64,000 nt of DNA from CALJTV01 sp034435835 (lineage in GTDB: Bacteria > Chloroflexota > Dehalococcoidia > GIF9 > UBA5629): NCBI GenBank assembly GCA_034435835.1, contig DAOTWF010000017.1:124001-188000 (forward strand), in the 5' to 3' direction. Both the position numbers and the translations under genes were made by a program. Positions within the stretch are counted from its first letter, which is position 1. Each line of letters begins with the position of its first letter. Under the pieces are notes generated by a model. It was not told the origin of the DNA, ran no database searches, and saw only the letters and a list, made by a program, of their open reading frames with translations. Below, piece by piece: positions 45,457 to 55,300 of this stretch.

Positions 45457-47136
45457 TTGAGCCAGACCCACTGGAGGATATTACCTCGCATTCCGCTAAG
45501 GACCGACCTGCCTGGCATCCACCCGCTGGTACTGCAGCTCCTGTACAACCGTGGCATCACCGAGCCCCTGCAGATAGAAGCCTTCCTCAATATCGACCGG
45601 CGTCTTGAAGCTGACCCCTTCCTGCTCCCCGATATGCACCGCGCGGTGCAGCGCATCTACCACGCCCTGCTCCGCGGGGAGAAGATGGCTGTCTACGGCG
45701 ATTTCGATGCCGATGGCGTCACCGCCACCGCCATACTGGTACAGGGGCTTTCGGCGCTGGGTGGCAGGGTGGTGCCGTTCATCCCGCACCGTTACCGCGA
45801 TGGCTACGGGCTGCAGCTAGCCCCGTTGGAGCGATTGAGCAAGGAGGGCGTCAGTCTGGTGATCACCGCGGATACCGGCATAACCGCCTTCGAGGAGGTG
45901 GCAAGATGCCACAGGCTGGGGATGGACGTCATCGTCACCGACCACCATGTTCCCACGGACTACATCCCGCCAGCCTTGGCTGTGATCGACCCCAAAAGGG
46001 CTGACTCAGCTTTCAAAGCTACCGACCTTGCCGGCGTGGGAGTCACCTTCAAGCTGCTCGAGGCGCTCCTTCAGGGCAGCGGCAGGGATAGGCTGCTGGA
46101 CAGCCTGCTGGATCTGGTTGCCCTGGGTACGGTGGCGGACATGGTGCCGCTGCTCGGCGATAACCGCTACTGGGTGAGGCGGGGGCTGGACCTGCTTAAA
46201 AATACGGAGCGCATCGGGTTGCAGGAGATGATGCGCTGCGCCGGACTTCAGCCGGGTAACCTCACCTCGGAGAGCATCTCGTGGATACTGGCACCGCGCA
46301 TCAACGCCGCCGGCAGGCTGGACGATGCCTCTGCCAGCTACCGCCTGCTGGTAACTCGGAGCCAGGAGGAGGCAGCAAGGCTTGCCCGCGACCTAGAGGA
46401 GAAGAACGCCCGGAGACAGAAGATGACCAGCGAGCTGCTCTCCCGCGTCAGAGAGCAGCTACTTGCCCAGGGGACGGACATGCCCCTGCTGATAGCCGGG
46501 GGTATGGACTACCCTGCCGGCGTGATGGGGCTGGTGGCAGGCAGGCTGGCTGAGGAGTTTTACCGTCCGGTTATCCTGCTGAAAATCGGCTCTGACATCT
46601 GCCGCGGCAGCGGCAGGAGCATCCCCGAGTTCAACCTGATAGCGGCGCTGGACAGGTGCCGTGACCTTTTGCTGAATGTCGGCGGACATGCCGGCGCCGC
46701 CGGCTTTACAGTGCAGCGCAGCAAATTCGAGGCGCTGCAGGCAAGATTGCTCACAATCGCCGAGGAGGAGCTCGCCGGCGTGGACCTGCGCCCCCATATA
46801 GACATAGATGCCGAAGTACCGCTTAACGTCTTCAGCGGCGATGTCTATCAGCAGATACAAAGGCTTGCCCCCTTCGGTAGCGGCAACCCCGAGCCCACCT
46901 TCGTCAGCCGCGAGGTAGAGGTGCTGGAGTGGTTGCTGGCGGGTGAGCAGGGAGACCACCTCAGGTTGAAGCTGAGGCAGGGTGGCATCGTCTGGGACGC
47001 CATCGGCTTCGGGCTGGGGAGTCTGGCGCCACAGATCGGCTCGTGCCTGGATATCGCCTATAACCTGATCGAGGACAACTGGAACGGGGTGCAAAGGCTG
47101 AGGCTCAAGCTCCTTGACTTTGACCCGGTGGACTGA
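45457..47136 (+). CDS. recJ: single-stranded-DNA-specific exonuclease RecJ
   Basis: 559 residues, start TTG 45457. DHH phosphoesterase motifs: VYGDFDADGVTATAIL, VITADTGITAFEEV, VTDHHVPTDY, then GTVADMVPL; DHHA1 motif GGHAGAAGF and a C-terminal OB-like region. The usual DNG motif reads DTG here. 5'-3' exonuclease in recombination and mismatch repair, working with RecR/RecO. Its 3' end overlaps lgt by 32 bases (convergent). Confidence 0.95.
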   Translation: MSQTHWRILPRIPLRTDLPGIHPLVLQLLYNRGITEPLQIEAFLNIDRRLEADPFLLPDMHRAVQRIYHALLRGEKMAVYGDFDADGVTATAILVQGLSALGGRVVPFIPHRYRDGYGLQLAPLERLSKEGVSLVITADTGITAFEEVARCHRLGMDVIVTDHHVPTDYIPPALAVIDPKRADSAFKATDLAGVGVTFKLLEALLQGSGRDRLLDSLLDLVALGTVADMVPLLGDNRYWVRRGLDLLKNTERIGLQEMMRCAGLQPGNLTSESISWILAPRINAAGRLDDASASYRLLVTRSQEEAARLARDLEEKNARRQKMTSELLSRVREQLLAQGTDMPLLIAGGMDYPAGVMGLVAGRLAEEFYRPVILLKIGSDICRGSGRSIPEFNLIAALDRCRDLLLNVGGHAGAAGFTVQRSKFEALQARLLTIAEEELAGVDLRPHIDIDAEVPLNVFSGDVYQQIQRLAPFGSGNPEPTFVSREVEVLEWLLAGEQGDHLRLKLRQGGIVWDAIGFGLGSLAPQIGSCLDIAYNLIEDNWNGVQRLRLKLLDFDPVD

Positions 47137-47947
47137 CGTCGTCCTGCTCCTGCAGGGCTGCTTTTCGCCCCCCCAGACACATTCTTATAGCCAGCCAGGG
47201 TACGGTCACCAGAAGTATGACGATGCCGATAAGCTGTGCCTGCTGCAAGCCGAAGAGGAAGGGGGCGCCCTCCCGTACCGACCTGATGGTGAGGTCGCCC
47301 GCGGCATAGATGGCTAGATACAGCAAAAACAGGCTCCCCCGGGGCGACAGCCGCTTCCTCAGCGACCACAGCACGGCGAAGCCTATCAGGTTCCACACCA
47401 GGTGGTAGAGATGCGTGGGGTAAAGCGGTACGCCTACCGGCGTGCCCAGGAGGGCGTGCTCCGGGTTAGTGTAGACGATCGCCCCTGCCCACCGCGGTGG
47501 GTTCGCCAGCCCATAGCAGCAGCCGTTGATGATACAGCCTATCCTGCCTACCGCCTGTCCCATTATCGCCCCCGGTGCCAGGATGTCAGCCAGTTGCCAG
47601 ATGGAGAGCCTTTTCACCCGGGCGTAGACCACCGCCGCTATCAGCGCGCCCAGCACCGCCCCGTATATAGTTAGCCCGGCGAAGCTGATAATCTGTTCCG
47701 GATGCGATATGTAATAGTGCCACTCGTCGATGACATGGAGCAGACGGGACATGATGACGCCGCCGAGCACCGCCCATATTGCCAGGTTGTAGATGTGGTC
47801 CCGGGCTACGCCCAGCCGTTTCGCTTCGCTGAGCGAGATGGCGATGACCGCCAGCACCGCCAGCGCCACCATAACCCCGTACCAGCGGATTTCGAAGATT
47901 CCGAGCTTCAGGACCACCGGACTGATGCTTATGGTCAGGGTGAACAA
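47105..47947 (-). CDS. lgt: prolipoprotein diacylglyceryl transferase
   Basis: 280 residues, about seven membrane segments. It moves diacylglycerol from phospholipid to the lipobox cysteine of prolipoproteins. The Lgt signature appears as GRIGCIINGCCYG rather than GRxGNFxNxE, with TIYGAVLGALIA and the late PTHLYHLVWNLIGF. Start TTG 47947, four bases after ftsY, so co-translated with it. It would process the lipoproteins encoded at 60262 and 63428. Confidence 0.92.
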   Translation of the reverse strand: MFTLTISISPVVLKLGIFEIRWYGVMVALAVLAVIAISLSEAKRLGVARDHIYNLAIWAVLGGVIMSRLLHVIDEWHYYISHPEQIISFAGLTIYGAVLGALIAAVVYARVKRLSIWQLADILAPGAIMGQAVGRIGCIINGCCYGLANPPRWAGAIVYTNPEHALLGTPVGVPLYPTHLYHLVWNLIGFAVLWSLRKRLSPRGSLFLLYLAIYAAGDLTIRSVREGAPFLFGLQQAQLIGIVILLVTVPWLAIRMCLGGRKAALQEQDDVSPPGQSQGA

Positions 47948-47950
47948 ATT

Positions 47951-48868
47951 TCAGCCTCCTCTGTCGGAGAAAATCGCCTCCACAAATGTCAGGGCGTCGA
48001 ATGGCGTCATATCGTCCAGTTGCTCCCCGGTGCCGATGTAAAGGATGGGAATTTCGAGCTCGTCGCAGATCGCCAGCACTATGCCGCCCTTACTGGTACC
48101 GTCCAGCTTGGCAAGAAAAATGCCGTCCACCTGCACCGCTTCGGTGAAGTGCCTTGCCTGTGCCAGACCGTTCTGGCCAGTGGTGGCATCGAGCACCAGC
48201 AACACGGTGTGGTGCGCTCCACTCCTGGTGATAACGCGTTTTATCTTCTTCAACTCTTCCATCAAATTGAACTTGGTGTGCAGCCTGCCTGCAGTGTCCA
48301 CGATCACCACCTGGACATTACGGCTGCGCGCAGCCTCGATGGCATCGAACACCACTGCACCGGGGTCACCACCGGGCTGGTGGGCGATCACATCAACGCC
48401 CACGCGCTTTCCCCATACTTTAAGCTGGTCGATGGCGGCGGCACGGAAGGTATCGGCGGCGGCGAGGATGACCTTTTTGCCCTCGTTCTTTAACTGGTAA
48501 GCCAGCTTGGCGATGCTGGTGGTCTTCCCGGAACCATTTACACCTGCCACCAGAAGCACCTCAAGGGCGTTGGAGGGAGGTGATAAGGGTTGTGGCGGTA
48601 CCACGGTCAACATCGCCACCATCTCCTGTTTTAAGGCTTCCCGAACGGCGCTGCCGTCGAGACCTTCCTTCTTTGCCCGCTCCTTCACCTTTCCCAGCAA
48701 CTTCTGGGTGGTGGCTACGCCCACATCAGCCAGGATCAAAAGCTCCTCCAGCTCCTCCCAGGTCTCGGCACCAATGCCCGCCCTGTCAAACAGCCGGGCT
48801 ATTCTGGAGAACCAGCTCTGGCGGCTGAGCTTCACGCTCTGTTCGGTTTTAAGTAGCTGACTTACCAT
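47951..48868 (-). CDS. ftsY: signal recognition particle receptor FtsY
   Basis: 305 residues; NG domain without the long acidic A domain. N-domain ETWEELEELLILADVGVATT, G1 GVNGSGKTTSIAKLA (about 115), AADTFRAAAIDQL, DTAGR, TKLDG-type motif read AKLDGTSKGG, and the ending IGTGEQLDDMTPFD. GTPase that docks ribosome-SRP complexes at the membrane. Operon ftsY-lgt links membrane targeting with lipoprotein maturation. Confidence 0.97.
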   Translation of the reverse strand: MVSQLLKTEQSVKLSRQSWFSRIARLFDRAGIGAETWEELEELLILADVGVATTQKLLGKVKERAKKEGLDGSAVREALKQEMVAMLTVVPPQPLSPPSNALEVLLVAGVNGSGKTTSIAKLAYQLKNEGKKVILAAADTFRAAAIDQLKVWGKRVGVDVIAHQPGGDPGAVVFDAIEAARSRNVQVVIVDTAGRLHTKFNLMEELKKIKRVITRSGAHHTVLLVLDATTGQNGLAQARHFTEAVQVDGIFLAKLDGTSKGGIVLAICDELEIPILYIGTGEQLDDMTPFDALTFVEAIFSDRGG

Positions 48869-48932
48869 GCTGACAGACGGTATTCAGCATATCATACGGG
48901 GCAGCGGGTGGCAAAGCGGCATGGTGGTCCGG

Positions 48933-49574
48933 TCAGTGACATTCGTGTTCTTCAACTTTGAAAAAAAGCAGCGGGTAGATGATGTCGCTGAAACAGCAGG
49001 GAAGCCAGACCGTCAGGAAGAGGAAGATGAACACGAAGTGCAGCAGGGGTAGCCACTCGGCTACTCCGAAGGCAGTGAAGTATACCAGCGAGGCGTAGGT
49101 GCTGAGCAGCACGTGCAGAGCGTGCGGCCCCCTGGTCATCGGTCTCAAGTACCCGATGGCGATGCCCAGAAAAGCCACCGGGTTGATGAGCCACCACTTT
49201 TCGATGAAGCCAATATGCAGCGATATCTGCACGCGGAAAGACTCAGCCCCCAGGTAAGGGATGACGGAATCGCTGATGGTGGCGATGCCCACAGAACCGG
49301 TATAGCCGATGAGCACCGCTGCCCAGAGCTTGCCCGGCTTATACCTGCGGTATATGGCGGTGGTGACGATGGCGCTGAACAGGATGTGGGCTGGATGAAG
49401 GACATAGAAGGCGATTTCAGAAACAGCGGCGGGGATCCTTGTTAGCACAATTATTACCATCAGCACGATGCCGGTGACGGCGCCGAGAGCGGTGAAAGGG
49501 GCATGCCTGGCTAGCTCTAGGGCTATCCTCTTCGCCATGCCTGCCGGTTTCGCTTTTGCTTCAGCCTGGCTCAT
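48933..49574 (-). CDS. polytopic membrane protein coupled to the Fur-family gene
   Basis: 213 residues from ATG 49574, whose ATGA overlaps the fur stop; a longer start at 49592 is open. About six hydrophobic segments with histidines inside or beside them (VLHPAHILFS, LLHFVFIF), CC in WLPCCFSDIIYP and a His/Cys end HECH. No family recognised. Tight coupling to a Fur-type regulator and the His/Cys residues suggest a metal-related membrane role; this is inference. Confidence 0.65.
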   Translation of the reverse strand: MSQAEAKAKPAGMAKRIALELARHAPFTALGAVTGIVLMVIIVLTRIPAAVSEIAFYVLHPAHILFSAIVTTAIYRRYKPGKLWAAVLIGYTGSVGIATISDSVIPYLGAESFRVQISLHIGFIEKWWLINPVAFLGIAIGYLRPMTRGPHALHVLLSTYASLVYFTAFGVAEWLPLLHFVFIFLFLTVWLPCCFSDIIYPLLFFKVEEHECH

Positions 49575-49996
49575 TTCTGACATCCGGCGCACACTCCGGA
49601 AAACTCTGAGAAGTGCTGTTCAGTGCGGAACCCCAGCCTTTCAGCCATCTCGGTCTCCTCAGCGCACAGGGCTTCGCTGGCATACTCCTTTAGCATGCCA
49701 CATTCTCTACAGACCACAAACCGGTGGCAGCCGTCAGCTTCGTTCAGACTGCAGATAATAAAGCCCCCAGCAAGCAGCACCTTATGCGCTAGATTCAAGG
49801 AGCACAGGAGCTCCAACACACGGTAAATGGTCACATGGTTTAGGTGCTCACCCTTCTCTTTCAGTATATCCTGTATCTCATACGGCGATAGCGGTTGCTG
49901 CGCCTCAGTTAGCACTCTCAGCACCTGTCTCCGCGGCGCAGTTATCCGGTACCCCCGCTCTCTCAATAGCTTCAGCGCCCTACCGACTTCTATCAT
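49571..49996 (-). CDS. Fur-family metal-responsive regulator (Zur/Fur/Mur type)
   Basis: 141 residues. Winged helix (GYRITAPRRQVLRVL ... SPYEIQDIL ... HVTIYRVLELL), then a dimerisation domain with structural zinc cysteines CREC (near 97-100) and CAGC (near 136-139) and the sensory-type GCHRFVVC. The metal cannot be assigned, but an operator matching the one before its own gene lies in the metal-transporter promoter at 59441, so it probably represses both. Transcript predicted to begin at the ATG. Confidence 0.88.
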   Translation of the reverse strand: MIEVGRALKLLRERGYRITAPRRQVLRVLTEAQQPLSPYEIQDILKEKGEHLNHVTIYRVLELLCSLNLAHKVLLAGGFIICSLNEADGCHRFVVCRECGMLKEYASEALCAEETEMAERLGFRTEQHFSEFSGVCAGCQK

Positions 49997-50002
49997 GGTA
50001 AT

Positions 50003-50031
50003 ATTCTATACCATCTGAGTGTTAGATGCAA
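50003..50031 (-). promoter_or_regulatory. promoter of the Fur-family gene, leaderless
   Basis: On the minus strand TTGCAT (50031-50026), 17-base spacer, TAGAAT (50008-50003). Start predicted at 49996, the A of the ATG. The -35 lies within the palindromic operator. Confidence 0.55.
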
Positions 50032-50041
50032 TATTATTGCA
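50027..50041. promoter_or_regulatory. 7-1-7 palindromic operator of the Fur-family regulator
   Basis: TGCAATA-T-TATTGCA, a perfect 15-base palindrome overlapping a second one, TTATTGCAATAA (50034-50045). Size and symmetry are those of a Fur-superfamily box; location over the -35 implies autorepression. Confidence 0.65.
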
Positions 50042-50087
50042 ATAACCATCGCGTTAAGGTTTTGTGCTATGGTGTGGTTCGTCTGGT

Positions 50088-50116
50088 TTGCCCCGCGGGG
50101 CGAATGCTGGTAAAAT
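50088..50116 (+). promoter_or_regulatory. promoter of the marR-MFS unit
   Basis: TTGCCC (50088-50093), 17-base spacer, TAAAAT (50111-50116) with TGG extension; start about 50123. Confidence 0.5.
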
Positions 50117-50144
50117 GGTTTGCACTATTAACTGTTATCTAAGT

Positions 50145-50156
50145 CAACTAAAGTTG
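50145..50156. promoter_or_regulatory. candidate MarR operator
   Basis: CAACT-AA-AGTTG inverted repeat about 25 bases downstream of the predicted start, suited to autorepression by the MarR protein encoded next. Confidence 0.4.
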
Positions 50157-50187
50157 CCATTGAAAGCAGTGAAGGCGAGGCTTGATC

Positions 50188-50628
50188 ATGTCTGGTGAGG
50201 ACGCTGAATACATAGTTGAGGAGCTTTTTCATCTATTTCCGGTCATCGGCAAGAAGCTGCTGAGGGTGCAACTTAATGGTGCCACAGGCAGGCTTTCCCG
50301 CCTTCACCTGGCGGTTATGCGCACGTTACAGGAGGAGAGCCTGACGGTTTCCGAGCTGGCGCGGCAGCTGGCGGTGCCGAAACCGCAGATGACCCGTCTT
50401 ATAGACCATCTGGTGCGGCTGAACATAGTTGCCCGGCAGCCTGATGCCAGGGACAGGCGGGTGATCAACATCTCGCTCACGGCTAATGGTAGGGCTGCCC
50501 TTGAGGAATACCGGCAGGTGATGAAACAGTCGATTAAGGAGAAACTTTCCTATCTTGCCCCGTCAGACCTGGCGGAGCTATCGGTTTTGCTGGCGAAGCT
50601 GAAAGAGATCGGAGCGAAGTTGCCATAG
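50188..50628 (+). CDS. MarR family transcriptional regulator
   Basis: 146 residues. Winged helix-turn-helix: LTVSELARQLAVPKPQMTRL is the recognition region and DARDRRVINISLTANGRA the wing. ATG 50188 preferred over TTG 50182 because GCGAGG lies at the right distance. Located nine bases before an MFS exporter, the classical regulator/pump arrangement; likely relieved by a small aromatic or lipophilic ligand. Confidence 0.92.
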   Translation: MSGEDAEYIVEELFHLFPVIGKKLLRVQLNGATGRLSRLHLAVMRTLQEESLTVSELARQLAVPKPQMTRLIDHLVRLNIVARQPDARDRRVINISLTANGRAALEEYRQVMKQSIKEKLSYLAPSDLAELSVLLAKLKEIGAKLP

Positions 50629-50637
50629 GAGACTGAT

Positions 50638-52281
50638 TTGGAGACACAGGCTGAATACCGTCCACTGGGCTTCAGTGCCCTGCCCCGCCGGCAGGTGATG
50701 TTTACTTTTGGCGGCGTGCTCATGGCAATGTTCCTCGGGGCGGTGAGTCAGACGGTGATCGGTCCGGCGATGCCGCGGATTATCGCCGACTTGGGTGGTT
50801 TTCAACAGTACACCTGGGTGGCTATTGCGCATACTGTGGCTTCAGCAGTCGCCATCCCCATAGTAGGCAAGCTTACCGACATGTATGGCCGCAAATATTT
50901 CTACCTCGGCGGCATAGCCATTTACACTTTGGCATCTCTGCTCTCCGGGTTGAGTACCACCATGAACCAACTCATCATCTTCAGGGCACTTGCTGGCATC
51001 GGTGGCGGGGCGATGATGTCCAATGCCATTACCGTCATCGGCGACCTGTTTCCGCCAGCGGAGCGTGGCAAGTATCAGGGATTCACCAGCGGGGTCTTCG
51101 GGGTGTCATCGGTACTCGGTCCCACGCTGGGCGGATTTCTTACCGACACCCTTTCTTGGCGTTGGGTATTCTTCTTCAGCGTACCCCTTGGGCTGCTGGT
51201 CATCATTGTGTTTATCTTCGTCTTTCCCCATGTCCGCCCGGACAATCTGAAGCACAAGATAGACTATGCCGGGCTGACGACCCTGGTGCTTGCCATAGTT
51301 TCGCTGATGCTGGCGCTGTCACTTGCCCGTGTGGAGTATGCCTGGGACTCGCCGCAGATACTGGGTATGTTCGGCTTTGCCGCTACAATGCTCATTATAT
51401 TTGTATTGATAGAGCGCCGTGCCCAAGAGCCCATCCTGCCTCTGTGGATGTTCAGAAACTCCATTATATCCGTTTCGGCGGTGGTGGTTTTCGTTACCGG
51501 TCTGGGAATGTTCGGCAGCCTCATTTTCCTGCCGCTTTTCTTTCAGGGTGTGCTCGGGGTGACGGCAACGGTGAGCGGCAGTTTTATGATACCAATGAAC
51601 CTGGCATTGATCGCCGGCAGCTTTGTCTCAGGGCAACTTCTTTCTCGCGCCGGGGGACATTACCGCATTCAGGGTACTGCGGGCATTGTAATCATGGGCG
51701 TCGGCATGTGGCTTCTGGCAAGAATGAACACCGCCACGGAATACTGGGCGGCTGTGGCATATACGGTGCTCACTGGCTTTGGGCTGGGCATTACCATGCC
51801 CCTTTATACCATCGCTGTCCAGAACGCAGTCCCTTACAGTGTGCTGGGTGTGGCTACCTCTTCCACCATGTTTTTCCGTTTTATCGGCGGTTCGGTGGGC
51901 CTGGCTCTGCTGGGCTCGGTAATGAGCAGCCGTTTCGCCAGTGAACTAACTGCCCGACTGCCGTCCGGTATTGCGGGGATGATACCGCCGCAGGCTATAA
52001 GCTCTCTGGCAAACAACCCTCAGGCACTGGTCAGTCCTGAGGCGCAGGTGAGGTTGCAGGACATGTTCTCCCGGATGGGATCGGCGGGTTCGGCGCTCTA
52101 CGAGCAGACATTTCAGGCGTTGAGAGAGTCACTCAGTTCCGCTATCTCAGAGGCTTTCCTTGTTGCCGTTGTCGTCATGGTGATCGCCTTTGTGGTGAAC
52201 TTCTTCCTCAAGGAGATCCCGCTCCGCAAACAGCACACCAATGAGATGTCTTTTCCCCAAAGGAAGCGAGGGGAAAACTAG
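50638..52281 (+). CDS. DHA2-type MFS multidrug efflux transporter
   Basis: 547 residues, about 14 membrane segments, the DHA2 (EmrB/QacA) size. Motif A is GKLTDMYGRKYFY and antiporter motif C is GPTLGGFLTD. Start TTG 50638 with AGGAG upstream. Proton-driven export of drugs or metabolites, presumably controlled by the preceding MarR. No EmrA-like membrane-fusion gene nearby, so it acts alone in the cytoplasmic membrane. Confidence 0.92.
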   Translation: METQAEYRPLGFSALPRRQVMFTFGGVLMAMFLGAVSQTVIGPAMPRIIADLGGFQQYTWVAIAHTVASAVAIPIVGKLTDMYGRKYFYLGGIAIYTLASLLSGLSTTMNQLIIFRALAGIGGGAMMSNAITVIGDLFPPAERGKYQGFTSGVFGVSSVLGPTLGGFLTDTLSWRWVFFFSVPLGLLVIIVFIFVFPHVRPDNLKHKIDYAGLTTLVLAIVSLMLALSLARVEYAWDSPQILGMFGFAATMLIIFVLIERRAQEPILPLWMFRNSIISVSAVVVFVTGLGMFGSLIFLPLFFQGVLGVTATVSGSFMIPMNLALIAGSFVSGQLLSRAGGHYRIQGTAGIVIMGVGMWLLARMNTATEYWAAVAYTVLTGFGLGITMPLYTIAVQNAVPYSVLGVATSSTMFFRFIGGSVGLALLGSVMSSRFASELTARLPSGIAGMIPPQAISSLANNPQALVSPEAQVRLQDMFSRMGSAGSALYEQTFQALRESLSSAISEAFLVAVVVMVIAFVVNFFLKEIPLRKQHTNEMSFPQRKRGEN

Positions 52282-52323
52282 TCCCCACCAATGTATCTGT
52301 CGGGCTGACTGTGAGGGAGAGGG

Positions 52324-55300
52324 TTAGCGCCTGCCAGCCAGAGCTAGCCCGACCTTGTTCACCAGGTCGGCGGCGCTGAACGGTTTGACAAGGGAAGGAA
52401 GCTTGTTTTCGGAGAGGAACCTTTCGGTCTCAGGGCTGACGACATCACCGGTGACGAACACCACCCTGGGCGCCAGCGACCGGGCTATCCGCCGGAGGCG
52501 CTGGTAGAGATGGATGCCACTCATCCCGGGCATTTTGATGTCGATAAGGATGAGGTGGTACCTCTGTTTCTGAATCTTCTCCAGGGCTTCCTCGGCTTTG
52601 GCTGCTGCGTCCACCTCGCAGCCCTGCTCGCCGAGCGCCGTGGTCACAAACTGTCTGATGACCGGCTCATCGTCCACCACCAGTATCTTGACACCGGCCA
52701 GCTCCGCCTTCAGCTCAATGGGCAACTGTACGGGCTGTGGCGCCTCAGTGACCACAGGCAGTTCCACTATAAAGGTGGCGCCCCTGCCCGGCTTGCTTTG
52801 GGCATATATCCTGCCGTTGTGTTCGGTGACGATGCCGTAGCACAGGCTCAAGCCCAAACCCGTGCCCTCGCCCGCAGGTCTGGTGGTGAAGAAGGGGTCG
52901 AATATCCTGTCCATTACCTCCGGCTTTATCCCGGGACCGTTGTCCCTGACCTTTATCTCGATGATGCCGCCCCTCTTTCTGGTGGTGATGGTCAGCTTCC
53001 CCTTGCGGCGCACCTCCTTCAGTGCCTGCTCGGCGTTGATGATCAGGTTGAGCAGGACCTGCTGTATCTGTCCGGGGTCAGCTACGGTATCGGGAAGGCG
53101 AGGGTCAAGCCTGGCGGTGACCTCTATATTGTTTGTCCTCAGGCTGTAAGCCCGCAGGGCGAGGGTGCTCTCGATAAGCTGGTTGATGTTCACCGCCCGG
53201 CGTTCCAGCTTGGTCTGGCGGGAGAAGGCAAGCAGCCGCTGTACGATGCCAGCCACCCGCTGGGCGCCGTCGTTAATCACCTTCAGGTCGCGTCTGACAT
53301 CTTCCGGCAGGTCCTGGCGGCTTAGCAAAAGCTGGGCGTAGCCCACCACGCCGGTGAGCGGGTTGTTTATCTCGTGGGCAACGCCGGCAGCCATCTCGCC
53401 CACCGAAGCCAGCCTGCTAGCCATCTGGGCTCTGAGCTCTAGCAGTCTTCTCTGCTCCTCAACCTTTTTGCGCTCGGTGACGTCCCGGGCAACGCCGCGG
53501 AAGCCAACTATCTCGCTCTTCTCGTTGCGCAGCGGCAGGATGGTCCGCTCGATAAAGATTCTCCTCCCGTTCTTGGTGATGGCGGTTCCTGGGAACCACC
53601 TCACCGGCTCACCGGTGCGGTACACCCTGTTAAATGTCTGGAAATTGGCGTCCCATTCCTCCTTGGGCAGAAACTGACGGTAGTTCATGCCGCACAGTTC
53701 CTCTCTGGAATAGCCGAGGGCGCGCACTATGGCGTCGCCGCAGAAGGTCATATTGCCACGGAGGTCAGTCTCAAAGTACCCTTCATCCGCCTCCTCGAGC
53801 ACGGTGCGGTATCTCTCCTCAGACCTCCTCAGCGCCTCCTCCATTTGCTTGCGTTCTGTAATATCTGTGTCCAGCACCAGAGCCGCGGGCTTGTCCTCCC
53901 AGGTGACGGTGGTAGCATGCCTGTCCAGCCACCTTGTGTTTCCCTGTTTGTCTATGATCCTGAATTCGTATCTGGTAGGGGCGGGCTCGCCGCGCAGCCT
54001 TCGCTCGTGGTAGCCTATCACCCTGTCGCGGTCATCGGGGTGGATAAGGTTTTGCGCTGGCATGGCGTTCAGTTCCTCTACGGTATAGCCAGATATCTCG
54101 CGCACCTTGGTATTGGCGAACTTGATTATGCCGTCCTGCACGACTGAGATGGCTTCGTTGGCGTTCTCCACCAGGGTGCGGTACCTCTCCTCCGAAAGCT
54201 TCAGCGCCTCCTCAGCCTTCTTGCGCTCGGTGATGTCCAAAGTCACCTCGATCAGTTCCACCACCTTACCGCTGGCGTCCTTAACCGGGTAGCCCCTGAT
54301 GAGCCAGCGCCTGCCGTCAGGCGTAGCTATTTCGCCCTCCTGAGGTTCGCCCGTATCCCTTGCCTTTGCCACCGGGCAGCCTGTGCAGGGCTGGCTTGAC
54401 TGGTGCCATATCTGGTGGCAGTAGTGCCCTACAAGTTCTTCGGGGGTGAGGTTCACCGACTGGGCAGCAGCCCGGTTTACCCATAGGATGCGGTGCCGCA
54501 GGTCCTGACGGACGACGAGCTCTGACATGGTGCTGAGGATGATGGACTTCTCCCGCTCGCTCGCCTTCAGCGCCTCCTCCATCTTCTTCCGTTCGGTGAT
54601 ATCGCGGATGTTGCACTGGAAGAGCTTGCGGTTGCCCACCTCGTATTCGCTGGAGACGAATTCTGCATCCACCCTGCGCCCGTCCTTGGCTCGCAGCAGC
54701 AGGTGTTCATAGCGGACATACCCCTTTTTCTTTAACTCCTCGAAGGCAGCCTTGCTTTTATCGACGTCCTCGAAAAAGCCCAGTTCCCAGAGGCGTTTTC
54801 CCTGTAGCTCCTCGCGGCTGTAGCCCAGCCGGTACATGATGGACGGGTTGGCATCGATTATCTCGCCGCTGTCGCCCTCGAGGATGAGTATGCCGTCCAG
54901 GGATGACTCAAAGAGGCGGCGGTAACGGGCTTCAGAGTCCTGAAGCGCCCTTTCCAGCTTTTTGCGCTCGGTGATATCGATGATGGTTGACCTGACCGCA
55001 GGCCTGCCATCGTACTCCATGATGCTTACATGAGCTTCCACCCATCTCACCCTACCATCTTTACGAATGCCGCAGTATTCATAGCTTGTGGGCACATTCT
55101 CGCCAGCGAGCCGTTGCCGGAAATATCCCCAGACCTTCTCCCGGTCATCGGGGTGCACACTTGCCTTCACTTGTTCGGGCGTCAGCGAATAGAGTTCTTC
55201 TTGACTGTATCCTGTCATTTCGCAATACTTGGGGTTGGCGTAGACGATTCGGGGACCTTCGACTACCACCACAACACCGACCTGTCCCTGCTCAGTAAGG

